A DNA stretch of 64,000 nucleotides from Streptomyces fungicidicus (GCF_003665435.1 NZ_CP023407.1:2976001-3040000), one strand, 5' to 3'. Positions 41,875-51,747 are shown, counted from the first letter of the stretch. The notes: a model not told the origin generated them from the sequence alone. A program made the numbers and translations.

Positions 41875-43524
41875 TCAGTTGGAGCCGGAGGGCACCGAGG
41901 GCTCGTCGGGGCCGCCCAGGTCCTCGATCCAGCCCGTCACCGAGCCGAACCAGTCGCTGAGCTGCTCCCAGTAGCCCTTGCCGGTGCCGATCCAGTCCTG
42001 GAGCGGGCTCAGCTCCCAGATCAGCCAGCCGGCCACGAACAGGATGACGAGGGTGAACAGACAGCCCTTGAGGCAGCCCAGACCGGGGATGCGCATCGGG
42101 TTCGCGCTGCGCTGCCGGGGCGGCCGGGGCTCCCGGGCCGGGCGCTGCGGCTCCGGCGCGTACCGCTGGGGCTGCGGCTGCTGGGGCCGCTGCGGCGGCG
42201 GGGCGTACTGCTGCGGCTGGTGCTGCTGCGGGTACCCGTAGCCGGGGCCGGGCTGCTGCGGCTGCCGGCGCTGCGGCGGCTGCTGCGGCGGCTGCTGCGG
42301 GGGCCGGGCGACCTGCCGCTGGGGGCGGCGGCGCAGCGGGTCCTGGTTCGGGTCGAGGTACTGGACCTGGGTCTGCTCGTTGCGGTCGCGGGCCGCGCGG
42401 AGCTGGTTCTGCCAGGGGTGCGGGTCCTCGGGGCCGGCTCCGGGCTGCCCGGGCGGCACGGGGGGCATGACGGCCGTCGGGTCGGCCGCGCCGCCCGGTC
42501 CGCCGGTCTGCGGCAGGACGCTGGTCGCGCCGTTGGGGTCGTAGGTGCCCGCGCCGTGCGGCAGCACCTGCGTCGGGTCGGCGGCGCCGGGTTCACCGGG
42601 GACGGGGGCGGGCGCCGGGTCGGGCAGGAGGAGCGCGCCGACGTTCTCGGCGGCGGCGATCTGCCCGGAGTTCGCGTGCACGCCGATGCCGTCGGCGACG
42701 ACCCGCAGGCCGCGCGCCAGGTTCTCGGCGCTGGGCCGCTGTTCCGGGTTCTTGCGCAGGCAGCGCTCGATGACCGTCCACAGCGGGTCGGGGACGGTGG
42801 AGGGGCGGCGCGGTTCGGCGCTCAGGTGCTGGTGCAGCACCTCCAGGGCGGAGCCGCCGGAGAACGGCGGGCGCCCGGTGACCAGCTCGTACAGCAGGAT
42901 GCCGGCGCCGTAGATGTCGACGGCGGAGGTCTGCGGGCGGCCCTCGGCGGACTCGGGCGCGATGTAGGCGGGCGTGCCGACGAACTCGTGGGTGCGGGTC
43001 AGGCCCGGGGAGTCGGCGAGGCGGGCGATGCCGAAGTCGGTCAGCATCGGGTGCATCTCGCCGCCCTGCTGCTTGAGCAGGACGTTGGCGGGCTTCAGGT
43101 CGCGGTGCACCACCCCGTCGGCGTGGCTGGCGCCGAGCGCGTCGGCGATCTGCGCGGTCAGCAGGGCCGCGGCGACCGGGGTGAACGGGCCGTTCTCGCG
43201 GAGGTGGCGGTGCAGGTCGGGGCCCTCGACGAGGTCCATGACCAGGGCGAGCAGATCGCCCTCGACCACCAGGTCGCGGACCCGGACGATGTTGGGGTGG
43301 GTGAGCCGCAGCAGCACGGAGCGCTCGCGGAGGAAGCGCATCACGACGTCGGCGTCGTTGGCGAGCTCCTCCTTGAGGACCTTGATCGCGACGGTCTCGC
43401 CGGGCTGTCCGGCCACGGCCGCCTCGGCGCCCGCGGTCTCCCGCTGGCGGGCTCGCCACACGGTGCCCGTGGCGCCGCGTCCGAGCGGCTCCTCGAGCAG
43501 GTACTTGCTCCCTACCGGCCGCAC
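41875..43524 (-). CDS. pkaA: Ser/Thr protein kinase (PkaA-like)
   Basis: 549 residues. Kinase domain about 1-280: GRGATGTVW, AIKVLK, HRDLKPANVLLK, TDFGIARL, GTPAYIAPE. The long linker is rich in Pro/Gln (QPPQQPPQR). One span follows (GCLFTLVILFVAGWLIW), then a short outside tail. The kinase should sit on the inner face of the membrane. GTG 43524 is preceded by GGGAG. It is divergent from the FHA-FtsK gene, whose FHA domain could read phosphothreonines made by these kinases (inference). Confidence 0.9.
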   Translation of the reverse strand: MRPVGSKYLLEEPLGRGATGTVWRARQRETAGAEAAVAGQPGETVAIKVLKEELANDADVVMRFLRERSVLLRLTHPNIVRVRDLVVEGDLLALVMDLVEGPDLHRHLRENGPFTPVAAALLTAQIADALGASHADGVVHRDLKPANVLLKQQGGEMHPMLTDFGIARLADSPGLTRTHEFVGTPAYIAPESAEGRPQTSAVDIYGAGILLYELVTGRPPFSGGSALEVLHQHLSAEPRRPSTVPDPLWTVIERCLRKNPEQRPSAENLARGLRVVADGIGVHANSGQIAAAENVGALLLPDPAPAPVPGEPGAADPTQVLPHGAGTYDPNGATSVLPQTGGPGGAADPTAVMPPVPPGQPGAGPEDPHPWQNQLRAARDRNEQTQVQYLDPNQDPLRRRPQRQVARPPQQPPQQPPQRRQPQQPGPGYGYPQQHQPQQYAPPPQRPQQPQPQRYAPEPQRPAREPRPPRQRSANPMRIPGLGCLKGCLFTLVILFVAGWLIWELSPLQDWIGTGKGYWEQLSDWFGSVTGWIEDLGGPDEPSVPSGSN

Positions 43525-44021
43525 GTCATGGGCTCCCTGCTGCTTGCTTGGCGTACACCGCGGTCCACTCCGTGCTCACGGAATGTTCCGACCCACTGTA
43601 GTGCCGCCGCGCGTGATACCGGATGGTCGTCTTCGACGCGGTCCCACTACAGGTCGTACGTATACGGGTCCTACGCAACGGCCCCCGTTCCTGTTCGACG
43701 GTTCGACGTTCGAAGGTTTGGAGGAAAGACGCTCCACTCGGTCCGTTGGTTGCCGCGTGCCGGACATGACCGATCTCAAGTGGAACCGAATCGATCATTC
43801 ACCCGTCACCGGTCAGGCACTTTTGCGGGCAGAGCCGACCAATCAAGATCATTTGATGCCCGGGGGCGGGCGCGTTGTCGGTGGCAGGTGCGAGGATGCC
43901 TGCAGTACTGGCCGTACGTGCGCGTGTGGCGGTGGGGGAAGGCCGTGGTCGGGGGGAGACCGCGGTGGGGCTGGGTCCCCCCGCGTCGCGGGCGCCCGCG
44001 CAGAAGGGACAGCTGACGGCG
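43525..44021. other. Divergent promoter region, pkaA and FHA-FtsK
   Basis: 497 bp. I see no convincing gene; a minus frame at 43526-43798 has no ribosome site or family. It contains TTCGACGGTTCGACGTTCG-like sequence (about 43694-43713), similar to one upstream of the second sugar operon. Confidence 0.45.
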
Positions 44022-47000
44022 ATGCAGATCCGGCTGACCGTCGTGGACCCGCTGGGCCCCTCCTCCCCCACGCGGGAGCGGGCCGCGAGCTGCGACGTGC
44101 TGGTCACGGCGCCCGCGGGCACGGCCCTGGCCGCGGTCGCCACCGCGCTGGCCTCCGTGGTCTCCGGCGGCGACGGCGCGCCCGGCTCCTCGGGCACACC
44201 CGTGCTGTACGCCGGTGACCAGCGCCTGGACGCCCAGCGCTGCACGCTGGGCGAGCCGCCGCTGATCGACGGCGCGGTGCTGGCCGTGGGCGCCCCGGGT
44301 GAGCCCGAGCCGCATCCCGAGCTGGACGAGGCCCCGACCCGGCTGCATGTCGTCGCCGGTCCCGACGCGGGCGGCGTGCACCTGCTGCACGGCGGCGAGA
44401 TCCGCATAGGCCGGTCCGCCGACGCCGACGTGCCGCTCGACGACCCGGACGTCTCCCGGCTGCACTGCGCGGTGACGGTCGGCTCCGACGGCCGCGTCTC
44501 CGTCGCCGACCTCGGCTCCACCAACGGCACGACCCTGGACGGCCGGCGCGTGGGCCCCCGCCCGGTCCGCCTCGCTCCGGGCTCGCTGCTCCGCATCGGC
44601 GAGTCGGCCCTGCGCCTGACCCCGGCGGCGGGACCGCGCGCCCGGGCTGCGACCACGCCGGACGGCGAGGGGTACGTACGGGTGCCGGGGGCGGGGGGCG
44701 GAGGCGGCGGTGCCGCCGGGGCGGACGTCCCCGCGCGGGATGCTCCGCGCCCGCGCGCCGCACCGCCGGAGGCGCCGTCCGCACGGACGCACCACGCCTA
44801 CGGCACGGCGGACTGGACGACACCCGGCACGGCGGACCGGACGACGCCCGGCGGGGCGGACGGGGGCGGGGCGCGCGAGCCCGGCCGGGGTGGACCGGAC
44901 ACCGGCCGGGAAGCGGTGGTGCCGGGGCAGGGCGGGGCGCCGGCCGCCGAGCGGCAGGGTCACGCCGGCGGCGGGCGGACGGTGCGGGTCGCGGCGCGCG
45001 GGGACGAGGTGCCGCGGATGCCCAAGGGGCGGCGGGTGTCGCAGCCCCGGCCCGCCGGTGACGAGACGCACGCGGGAAGCGGCGCGCTCGACAGCGGCTT
45101 CGGTCACGCCCCCGTCGGCGGCGGCGCGGCGCACGGCGCCTCACGGGACGAGGCACCCGGCGCGCTGCGCGGCGCGCCCCCGGACGGCGCGGCCGGTGAC
45201 GGACGGTACGAGCACGGCTCCTCCCGCAAGGGCACGCCCCCGCGCGGGACCGACTTCCCCGAACCGCCCGCCGGGCGGAAGCGGGGCGGCATCGGCGCCT
45301 GGGCACGGCGGCTGGCCGGGGGACGGCAGGAGCGGGACGCAGCGGACGCGTGGGACGCGCACGGGGAGGCCGCGGAAGGGCCCGCGACACAGCCGGCGCC
45401 CGCCGCCCCCGTACTGCCCGAGACCTGGCCGGACCCCGCCACCCTGCTGCTGACCGCGCTGGGCCCCGGCCCCCGGCTGTGGGAGCGCGGCCCGGGCCAT
45501 CCGGAGGCGCTCGCGGTGCGGCTCGGCACGGCCGACCGTCCGGCGCCGGACGGCTCCGGCCTGCTGCCCGCCGTACCGGTGACCTCGGGACTGCGCGAGG
45601 CCGGCGCGCTGGGCCTGGCCGGCCCGCGCGACCGCCTCGCCGGACTGGCCCGCGCGGTGCTGGCCCAGCTCGCCGCGCTGCACTCCCCCGAATTCCTGGA
45701 GATCGTCCTGCTCGCAGCGGACCCCTCCCGTCCCCTCGCGGAGCGCACCGCCGAGTGGTCCTGGCTGGGCTGGCTGCCGCACGTACGCCCGGCGCACGGC
45801 CAGGACTGCCGGCTGCTCCTCGCGCACGACCGCGAGCAGGCCACGGCCCGCGCCGAGGAACTGCTGCGCCGGCTGGACGACCACGACCACGCGGGCCCGG
45901 CCGCCCGGATATCCGACGAGGGGCCGTGCACCGTGGTCGTCGTGGACGGCGACCCCGGGAGCGCCGAGGTCCGTGAGGCGGTGGCCCGGCTGGCCCTGGA
46001 GGGCCCGCGGGCCGGGATCCACGTGGTGTGCCTCGCCGAGACGGCCGCCGCCTCCCCCGCGTCCCCGGTCACGGAGACGTACGAGGCGGCCTGCTCGGTG
46101 GCGCCTGCGTTCCGGCAGTGCGGGGCGGTCGCCCTGCTCAGCGGGGACGTGGCGACCACGCTGCGCCTGCTGCGGGTGGCCGGGACCGGATCCGGCACAC
46201 CCCCCGGGCCGGTCGGGCACGGCACCCTCGCCACCGTCGACGCGGTCTCCCCCGCCTGGGCCGAGCGCTTCGCGCGGGCGCTCGCCCCGCTGCGCACGGA
46301 CGGCGCCCACGGCGAACGGCACGCGCGTGTGTCGGCGCCGCTGCCCCAGTCGGCGCGGCTGCTGGACGAGTTGGGCCTGGCCCGGGCCACCCCGGCCTCG
46401 CTGATGGCCCGCTGGGCGGACGCCGCCGACGACACCCGGGCGCTCGGCGGACGCGTCACCGCGATACTGGGCGCCGGACCGCGGGGCCCGGTCACCGCCG
46501 ACCTCGCCGCCGACGGACCGCACCTGCTGATCGAAGGTCCCTCCGGCAGCGGCCGTACGGAACTGCTGCGGGCGGTCGTCGCCTCGCTGGCCGCCGCCGA
46601 GCGTCCCGACCGGCTGGGGATCGTGCTGGTCGACGGCCGGGGCGGGCCCACGACGGGCGCCGCGCACGGCGAAGGACTGCGCGTGTGCACGGACGTCCCG
46701 CACGTCACCACCCATCTCTCCGCCAACGACCCGGTGCTGATGCGGGAGTTCGCCCAGTCCCTGAGCGCCGAGCTGAAGCGGCGCGCGGAGCTGCTGGGCC
46801 GGTCCGACTTCGCGGAGTGGCACACCGGGCGGGAGCTGTCGGACCGCATGGTCGCCCAGCGCACGGCCGGCGGGGAGCAGAACGGGGACCTCGACGGGCC
46901 GCCCAGTTCGACGATCCGGCTGCGGCCGGGCGCGGAGCGGCGCAGGACGGAGGCGGCGCCGCCGCTGCCCCGGCTGGTGGTGGTCGTGGACGACCTGGAC

Positions 47001-47483
47001 GCGCTGGTCTCACCGCCGCTCGGTGCTCCGGGCCGGCCCGCCGCCGGTTCGGTGATGCGCGCGCTGGAGGCGGTGGCGCGGGACGGGGAGCGGCTGGGTG
47101 TGCACCTGGTGGCGGCGACCGGGCCGTGCGCCCGGACGGCGCAGACGGAGCCCGCGCGGCGGGCGTCGTTGCGGGTGGCGCTGGACGCGCCGGTGCCGGG
47201 GGGCGGACCGGAGGAACCGGCGCCGGGGCGGGGGCGGTTGGCACGTCCGGGGGACGGGCCGGAGACGGCGTTCCAGGGTGGACGGGTGACCGGCCGTATT
47301 CCGCGGACGGCGACGATGCGGCCGACGGTGGTGCCGCTGGAATGGCACCGGATGGGGGATCCGCCGGCTCGGCGGCAGGTGCGGGAGCTCGGTAACGGGC
47401 CTACGGATCTGGCGTTGCTGGCGAGTGCGTTGGAGCGGGCGGCGCGGGAGGTGTCCGCGGCGGAGGTGCCGTCACTGCTGTGA
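44022..47483 (+). CDS. FHA-domain FtsK/EccC-like protein
   Basis: 1153 residues from ATG 44022 (alternative starts 43875, 43896). Order: an N-terminal ~95-residue beta-rich domain like the N-terminal domain of EssC/YukBA, then an FHA domain about 126-175 (IRIGRSADADVPLDDPDVSRLHC ... DLGSTNGTTLDG). About 250 disordered residues follow, then FtsK/SpoIIIE-type ATPase modules. The P-loop near residue 840 reads GPSGSGRT, with Arg replacing the catalytic Lys; the Walker B-like VVVVDDLDAL is near 985. No WXG100 or other type VII genes adjoin. It may be an orphan secretion-type or DNA-translocase-type protein read by kinases PkaA/PkaB. Confidence 0.82.
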   Translation: MQIRLTVVDPLGPSSPTRERAASCDVLVTAPAGTALAAVATALASVVSGGDGAPGSSGTPVLYAGDQRLDAQRCTLGEPPLIDGAVLAVGAPGEPEPHPELDEAPTRLHVVAGPDAGGVHLLHGGEIRIGRSADADVPLDDPDVSRLHCAVTVGSDGRVSVADLGSTNGTTLDGRRVGPRPVRLAPGSLLRIGESALRLTPAAGPRARAATTPDGEGYVRVPGAGGGGGGAAGADVPARDAPRPRAAPPEAPSARTHHAYGTADWTTPGTADRTTPGGADGGGAREPGRGGPDTGREAVVPGQGGAPAAERQGHAGGGRTVRVAARGDEVPRMPKGRRVSQPRPAGDETHAGSGALDSGFGHAPVGGGAAHGASRDEAPGALRGAPPDGAAGDGRYEHGSSRKGTPPRGTDFPEPPAGRKRGGIGAWARRLAGGRQERDAADAWDAHGEAAEGPATQPAPAAPVLPETWPDPATLLLTALGPGPRLWERGPGHPEALAVRLGTADRPAPDGSGLLPAVPVTSGLREAGALGLAGPRDRLAGLARAVLAQLAALHSPEFLEIVLLAADPSRPLAERTAEWSWLGWLPHVRPAHGQDCRLLLAHDREQATARAEELLRRLDDHDHAGPAARISDEGPCTVVVVDGDPGSAEVREAVARLALEGPRAGIHVVCLAETAAASPASPVTETYEAACSVAPAFRQCGAVALLSGDVATTLRLLRVAGTGSGTPPGPVGHGTLATVDAVSPAWAERFARALAPLRTDGAHGERHARVSAPLPQSARLLDELGLARATPASLMARWADAADDTRALGGRVTAILGAGPRGPVTADLAADGPHLLIEGPSGSGRTELLRAVVASLAAAERPDRLGIVLVDGRGGPTTGAAHGEGLRVCTDVPHVTTHLSANDPVLMREFAQSLSAELKRRAELLGRSDFAEWHTGRELSDRMVAQRTAGGEQNGDLDGPPSSTIRLRPGAERRRTEAAPPLPRLVVVVDDLDALVSPPLGAPGRPAAGSVMRALEAVARDGERLGVHLVAATGPCARTAQTEPARRASLRVALDAPVPGGGPEEPAPGRGRLARPGDGPETAFQGGRVTGRIPRTATMRPTVVPLEWHRMGDPPARRQVRELGNGPTDLALLASALERAAREVSAAEVPSLL

Positions 47484-47941
47484 CGGGCGCTTCGGTGCCT
47501 TTACGTGGCTGTGCCTGTGCCCGGTGCTGGGGCTGAAGCTGGGCGGGGGTGGGTTGCGCGGCCCGGCGCTTGCGGGGTGCCGTCGCGCCCACCCGTGCCG
47601 CCCCAGCGGCACGACTGCCCGCGGAGTGCGGAAGCCCGGCTGCCCGCGGAGGGCGGGGGAGGGCGGAAGGCCGGCTGCCCGCGGAGGGCGAGGGAGGGCG
47701 GAAGGCCGGCTGCCCGTGGAGGGAGGGGGAGGGCGGAGGCCCGGCTGCGCGCGGAGGGCGGGGGAGGGCGGAGGGTCGGCTGTCCGTGGAGGGCGGGGGT
47801 TGGTGGTGACGGGTGGTTACGACGGGGTCACGATCGGTCGGTTGGCGTGGGGGGTGGTCTTGCCACCCCTGACGGCCGGGCGTAGACCAGTGCGCACGGG
47901 ACAGCGCTCGACGTTCGACGAGTTCGAAGAACGGGGCAGTG
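47484..47941. other. Intergenic region with minisatellite
   Basis: 458 bp with a 35-bp tandem repeat in its middle and the promoter of the second sugar operon at its right end. No gene seen. Confidence 0.55.
47640..47800. repeat. 35-bp minisatellite, about 4.5 copies
   Basis: Units start at 47640, 47675, 47710, 47745 and 47780 (partial). Each begins CTGCCCGCGGAGGGCGGGGG-like and ends in GGCGGAAGGCCGG-like sequence. A shorter related unit precedes at about 47614. 35 is not a multiple of three, so it is not a coding repeat. Confidence 0.88.
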
Positions 47942-49354
47942 ATGCGCGGAACGAGCAGGATCATCCGGATACCCAGGTCGCCCGACGGTTACGTGACGAC
48001 TCCCCGCACCCGAAGAGCCGCGGCGCTGCTCGCCGCGGGTGTGCTCGCGGTCTCCCTCACCGCGTGCGGAGGCGGCGACGACGACGAGGACAAGGGCGGC
48101 GACAAGGGCAGGGGCGGCGGGACCCCCGGCACCGTCACCCTCCCGAAGCTGGACGGCGAGACCCTGGAGGTCGCCGCCGTGTGGACCGGCGCCGAGCAGA
48201 AGAACTTCAAGCAGGTCCTCGCGGAGTTCGAGAAGCGCACCGGCGCCAAGGTGACCTTCGTCCCCGCCCAGGACCCGATCATCAACTTCCTCGGCTCGAA
48301 GATCGCGGGCGGGGCCCCGCCGGACGTGGCGCTGCTGCCGCAGCCGGGCGCCATCAAGCAGGCCGTCGACAAGGGCTGGGCCAAACCGCTGGGCGCCGGG
48401 GCGACGAAGGAGCTCGGCAAGAACTACTCGCAGGGCTGGCAGGACATCGGCAAGGTCGACGGCAAGCAGTACGGCGTCTACTACAAGGCCGCCAACAAGT
48501 CGCTGATCTGGTACAACGCCCAGGTCTTCGAGAACGCGGGGGCGTCCGAGCCCAAGACGTGGGACGAACTGCTCACCACCGCGCAGACGGTGTACGACTC
48601 CGGTGTGACGCCGTTCTCGGTCGGCGGCGCCGACGGCTGGACGCTCACCGACTGGTTCGAGAACATCTACCTCTCCCAGGCGGGCCCGGAGAAGTACGAC
48701 CGGCTCGCCCGGCACGAGATCAAGTGGACGGACCCGTCCGTCAAGGAGGCCCTGACCACGCTCGCCGAGGTCTGGGGCAAGAAGGACTACGTCGCGGGCG
48801 GCCCGTCCGGCGCGCTGCAGACGGAGTTCCCGGCGTCCGTGACGCAGACCTTCACCGGTGGCGACCAGCCCAAGGCCGGCATGGTCTACGAGGGCGACTT
48901 CGTGCAGGTCAACATCGGCGAGACCAAGGCCGAGGTGGGCACCGACGCGAAGGTGTTCCCGTTCCCGGCCGTCGGTGACACCGCGCCGGTGGTGTCCGGC
49001 GGCGACGCGGCCGTGATCCTGGAGGACTCGAAGGCGGCGCAGGCGCTGGCCACCTTCCTGGCCTCGCCGGACGCGGCGGCGATCCAGGCGAAGCTGGGCG
49101 GCTTCCTCTCGCCGAACAAGGCCATCGACCCGTCGGCGTACCCGAACGACGTGCAGAAGAAGATCGCCGAGGCGCTGATCGCGTCCGGCGACGACTTCCG
49201 TTTCGACATGTCCGACCAGGCCCCGCAGGCGTTCGGCGGCACACCCGGCAAGGGTGAGTGGAAGGCGCTGCAGGACTTCCTGAAGAACCCCAAGGACGTC
49301 GCCGGCGCGCAGGCGAAACTGGAGGCCGACGCGGCCGCGGCGTACGGGAACTGA
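47942..49354 (+). CDS. Sugar ABC transporter substrate-binding lipoprotein
   Basis: 470 residues. Lipoprotein signal with LTAC lipobox (AGVLAVSLTACGGG), then an Asp/Lys/Gly-rich linker and a family-1 SBP fold (AVWTGAEQKNFKQVL, GGAPPDVALLPQPG, GVYYKAANKSLIWYN). This group often binds alpha-glucosides or oligosaccharides, but the ligand is not readable. ATG 47942 is chosen; an in-frame GTG is 51 bp downstream. It heads an operon with two permeases and no ATPase. Confidence 0.88.
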   Translation: MRGTSRIIRIPRSPDGYVTTPRTRRAAALLAAGVLAVSLTACGGGDDDEDKGGDKGRGGGTPGTVTLPKLDGETLEVAAVWTGAEQKNFKQVLAEFEKRTGAKVTFVPAQDPIINFLGSKIAGGAPPDVALLPQPGAIKQAVDKGWAKPLGAGATKELGKNYSQGWQDIGKVDGKQYGVYYKAANKSLIWYNAQVFENAGASEPKTWDELLTTAQTVYDSGVTPFSVGGADGWTLTDWFENIYLSQAGPEKYDRLARHEIKWTDPSVKEALTTLAEVWGKKDYVAGGPSGALQTEFPASVTQTFTGGDQPKAGMVYEGDFVQVNIGETKAEVGTDAKVFPFPAVGDTAPVVSGGDAAVILEDSKAAQALATFLASPDAAAIQAKLGGFLSPNKAIDPSAYPNDVQKKIAEALIASGDDFRFDMSDQAPQAFGGTPGKGEWKALQDFLKNPKDVAGAQAKLEADAAAAYGN

Positions 49355-49361
49355 ACCGGCG

Positions 49362-50711
49362 ATGGCGTCGGACACGGCGGCGGGGGCCCCGAGGACGGCC
49401 CCTGTCGCTCCCAAGTCGCGCAAGAGTGTCACCGGCACCCGGAGAACGGTCGCGGCGCTGTTCCTGCTGCCCGCGCTCGTCCTGCTCGGTGCGCTCGTGG
49501 TCTACCCGATCGGGTACTCCGTCGTCCGCAGCTTCTACGACCAGTCCGGCGACGGCTTCGCCGGATTCGACAACTACCAGTCCCTGTTCACCGACGACGG
49601 CATCCGCACCGCCCTGAAGAACAACGTCCTGTGGGTGGTGTTCGCGCCCACGGTGGCGACCGCGCTCGGCCTGGTCTTCGCGGTGCTGACCGAACGGGTG
49701 CGCTGGGGCACGGCGTTCAAGCTGGTCGTCTTCATGCCGATGGCGATCTCGATGCTGGCGGCCGGGATCATCTTCCGCCTGGTGTACGACCAGGACCCTG
49801 ACAAGGGCGTCGCGAACGCGGTGTGGGTGGGGGTGCACGACACCTTCGCCCAGTCGTCGGCGTTCCCGAAGGCGCATCCGGGCCGTGAGTCGCCGCTGGA
49901 ACCGGCGGGCGGGGGCGCGTTCGTCACCAAGGGGACGGTGAGCGCCGGGGACACGGTGACGCTGCCGCTGGTCGGTGTCGCCCCGGACCTGATGCCGGAC
50001 GGGGCGAAGCGGGCCGCCGCGCCGAAGCCGGACGGCGACCGGATCAACGGCACCACCTGGCAGGACTTCACCCGCGGCAAGGGCGTCGGCACGCTGAACC
50101 AGGTCGACGCCGCCGAACTGGGCTATGCCGGGATGCGCGTCGAGGCCGTCAAGGACGGCGAGGTGGTGGAGACGGCCACGGCGGGCGACGACGGCTCCTT
50201 CTCGCTGTCGGCCGAGGCGGACGGGGCCCGGCTGCGGCTCCCGGCGAGCAACTTCCAGGAGCCGTACAACGGGCTGGACTGGCTCGGCCCGTCGCTGGTC
50301 ACGCCCGCGATCATCGGCTCTTACATCTGGATGTGGGCGGGCTTCGCGATGGTGCTGATCGCGGCCGGGCTCGCGGGGATGCCCCGGGAACTGCTGGAGG
50401 CCGCGCGGGTCGACGGCGCGAACGAGTGGCAGGTGTTCCGGCGGATCACGGTGCCGCTGCTGGCGCCGGTCCTCGCGGTCGTCACCGTCACCCTGATGAT
50501 CAATGTGCTGAAGGTGTTCGACCTGGTCTTCATCATCGCCCCGGGCTCCTCCCAGGACGACGCGAACGTCCTCGCGCTGGAGCTGTACCGCAAGGGCTTC
50601 TCCGAGGACCAGCCGGGCGTCGCCAGCGCGATCGCGGTGTTCCTGCTGCTGCTGGTGATCCCGGTGATGTGGTTCAACGTGAGGCGGCTGCGGCGGGAGG
50701 TCAGGCGATGA
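49362..50711 (+). CDS. Sugar ABC permease with large extracellular insert
   Basis: 449 residues, about 150 more than the usual MalF-type permease. After three spans, residues about 160-305 form an extra outside domain (GDTVTLPLVGVAP, GDDGSFSLSAEADG) of beta-sandwich look. Then come the last three spans with the EAA loop (ELLEAARVDGANEWQVF). The insert is between spans 3 and 4, the position of the P2 loop of E. coli MalF. Its stop overlaps the next permease start (ATGA). Confidence 0.87.
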   Translation: MASDTAAGAPRTAPVAPKSRKSVTGTRRTVAALFLLPALVLLGALVVYPIGYSVVRSFYDQSGDGFAGFDNYQSLFTDDGIRTALKNNVLWVVFAPTVATALGLVFAVLTERVRWGTAFKLVVFMPMAISMLAAGIIFRLVYDQDPDKGVANAVWVGVHDTFAQSSAFPKAHPGRESPLEPAGGGAFVTKGTVSAGDTVTLPLVGVAPDLMPDGAKRAAAPKPDGDRINGTTWQDFTRGKGVGTLNQVDAAELGYAGMRVEAVKDGEVVETATAGDDGSFSLSAEADGARLRLPASNFQEPYNGLDWLGPSLVTPAIIGSYIWMWAGFAMVLIAAGLAGMPRELLEAARVDGANEWQVFRRITVPLLAPVLAVVTVTLMINVLKVFDLVFIIAPGSSQDDANVLALELYRKGFSEDQPGVASAIAVFLLLLVIPVMWFNVRRLRREVRR

Positions 50712-51598
50712 GCGCCACGAAGGCGGGCGCGGCGCCCGCCGCGGCCGGACGGTCGCTGGGCTCCCGGCTGAGCGAGTGGGTGAGCGGCGGTCTGGTGCGG
50801 GTGTTCCTGATCGTCGTGGGGCTGTTCTGGCTGGTCCCCACGGTGGGGCTGCTGCTGGCCAGTCTGCGCACCCCGCAGGACATGGCCGCCGACGGCTGGT
50901 GGACGGTGTTCACCGAGCCGTCGCAGCTCACCTTCGGCGCGTACGAGACGCTGCTGGAGAACGACGACATCACCGGCTCGCTGCTGAACACGGTGTACAT
51001 CACCGTCCCGGCGACCGTGCTGGTGGTGGTGATCGGCTCGCTCGCCGGGTACGCCTTCGCCTGGATGGAGTTCCCGGGCCGGGACTGGTGGTTCCTGGCC
51101 GTGGTGGGGCTGCTGGTGGTGCCGGTGCAGGTGGCGCTGATCCCGATCGCCGAACTCTTCGGCAAGCTGGGCGTCTTCGGCTCCCTGACGGGTGTGGTCC
51201 TGTTCCACGTCGGTTTCGGTCTGCCGTTCGCGGTGTTCCTGCTGCGGAACTTCTTCGCGGAGATCCCGAGGGAGCTGCTGGAGGCGGCCCGGCTGGACGG
51301 GGCGGGTGAACTGCGGCTGTTCGTGCGGGTGGTGATGCCGCTCGCCGGGCCGGCGATCGCCGCGCTCGGCATCTTCCAGTTCCTGTGGGTGTGGAACGAC
51401 ATGCTGGTCGCGCTGATCTTCACCGATTCGGGGAGCCAGCCGATCACGGTCGCCCTGCAGACACAGGTACGGCAGTTCGGCAACAACATCGACGTGCTGG
51501 CGCCCGGCGCGTTCATCTCGATGGTGGTCCCGCTGGTCGTGTTCTTCGCGTTCCAGCGGCAGTTCGTGTCCGGGGTGATGGCGGGCGCGGTGAAGTAG
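50708..51598 (+). CDS. Sugar ABC transporter permease (MalG-like)
   Basis: 296 residues with six spans and the EAA motif (ELLEAARLDGAGELRLF). The ATG overlaps the previous stop, so translation is coupled. The operon has no ATPase, suggesting use of MsiK. A terminator hairpin follows. Confidence 0.9.
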   Translation: MSATKAGAAPAAAGRSLGSRLSEWVSGGLVRVFLIVVGLFWLVPTVGLLLASLRTPQDMAADGWWTVFTEPSQLTFGAYETLLENDDITGSLLNTVYITVPATVLVVVIGSLAGYAFAWMEFPGRDWWFLAVVGLLVVPVQVALIPIAELFGKLGVFGSLTGVVLFHVGFGLPFAVFLLRNFFAEIPRELLEAARLDGAGELRLFVRVVMPLAGPAIAALGIFQFLWVWNDMLVALIFTDSGSQPITVALQTQVRQFGNNIDVLAPGAFISMVVPLVVFFAFQRQFVSGVMAGAVK

Positions 51599-51616
51599 CC
51601 GACGCCGGACGGATGT

Positions 51617-51652
51617 ACGAAGGGGCGGGTCCGCGCGGGTCCGCCCCTTCGT
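51617..51652 (+). terminator. Hairpin after the second sugar operon
   Basis: 12-bp arms (ACGAAGGGGCGG) around a 12-base loop, 18 bp after the permease stop. Confidence 0.8.
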
Positions 51653-51747
51653 GTGACGGGCGTCCCCCGGATGCCGCAGGGGGCGTAACCAAGTCGGCCC
51701 AGGGGCCGTTGCCGGGCCGAACGCCCGCACCGACCGTTGGATGCCCC

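Noticed and set aside
43526..43798. 90-codon minus frame upstream of pkaA
   Set aside because: No ribosome site or similarity; in the divergent promoter region.
47640..47800. CRISPR array
   Set aside because: Units are contiguous without unique spacers and diverge gradually; it is a minisatellite.
47401..47964. Minus-strand proline-rich frame over the minisatellite
   Set aside because: Product of GC-rich repeats in the wrong frame; overlaps the real gene ends on both sides.
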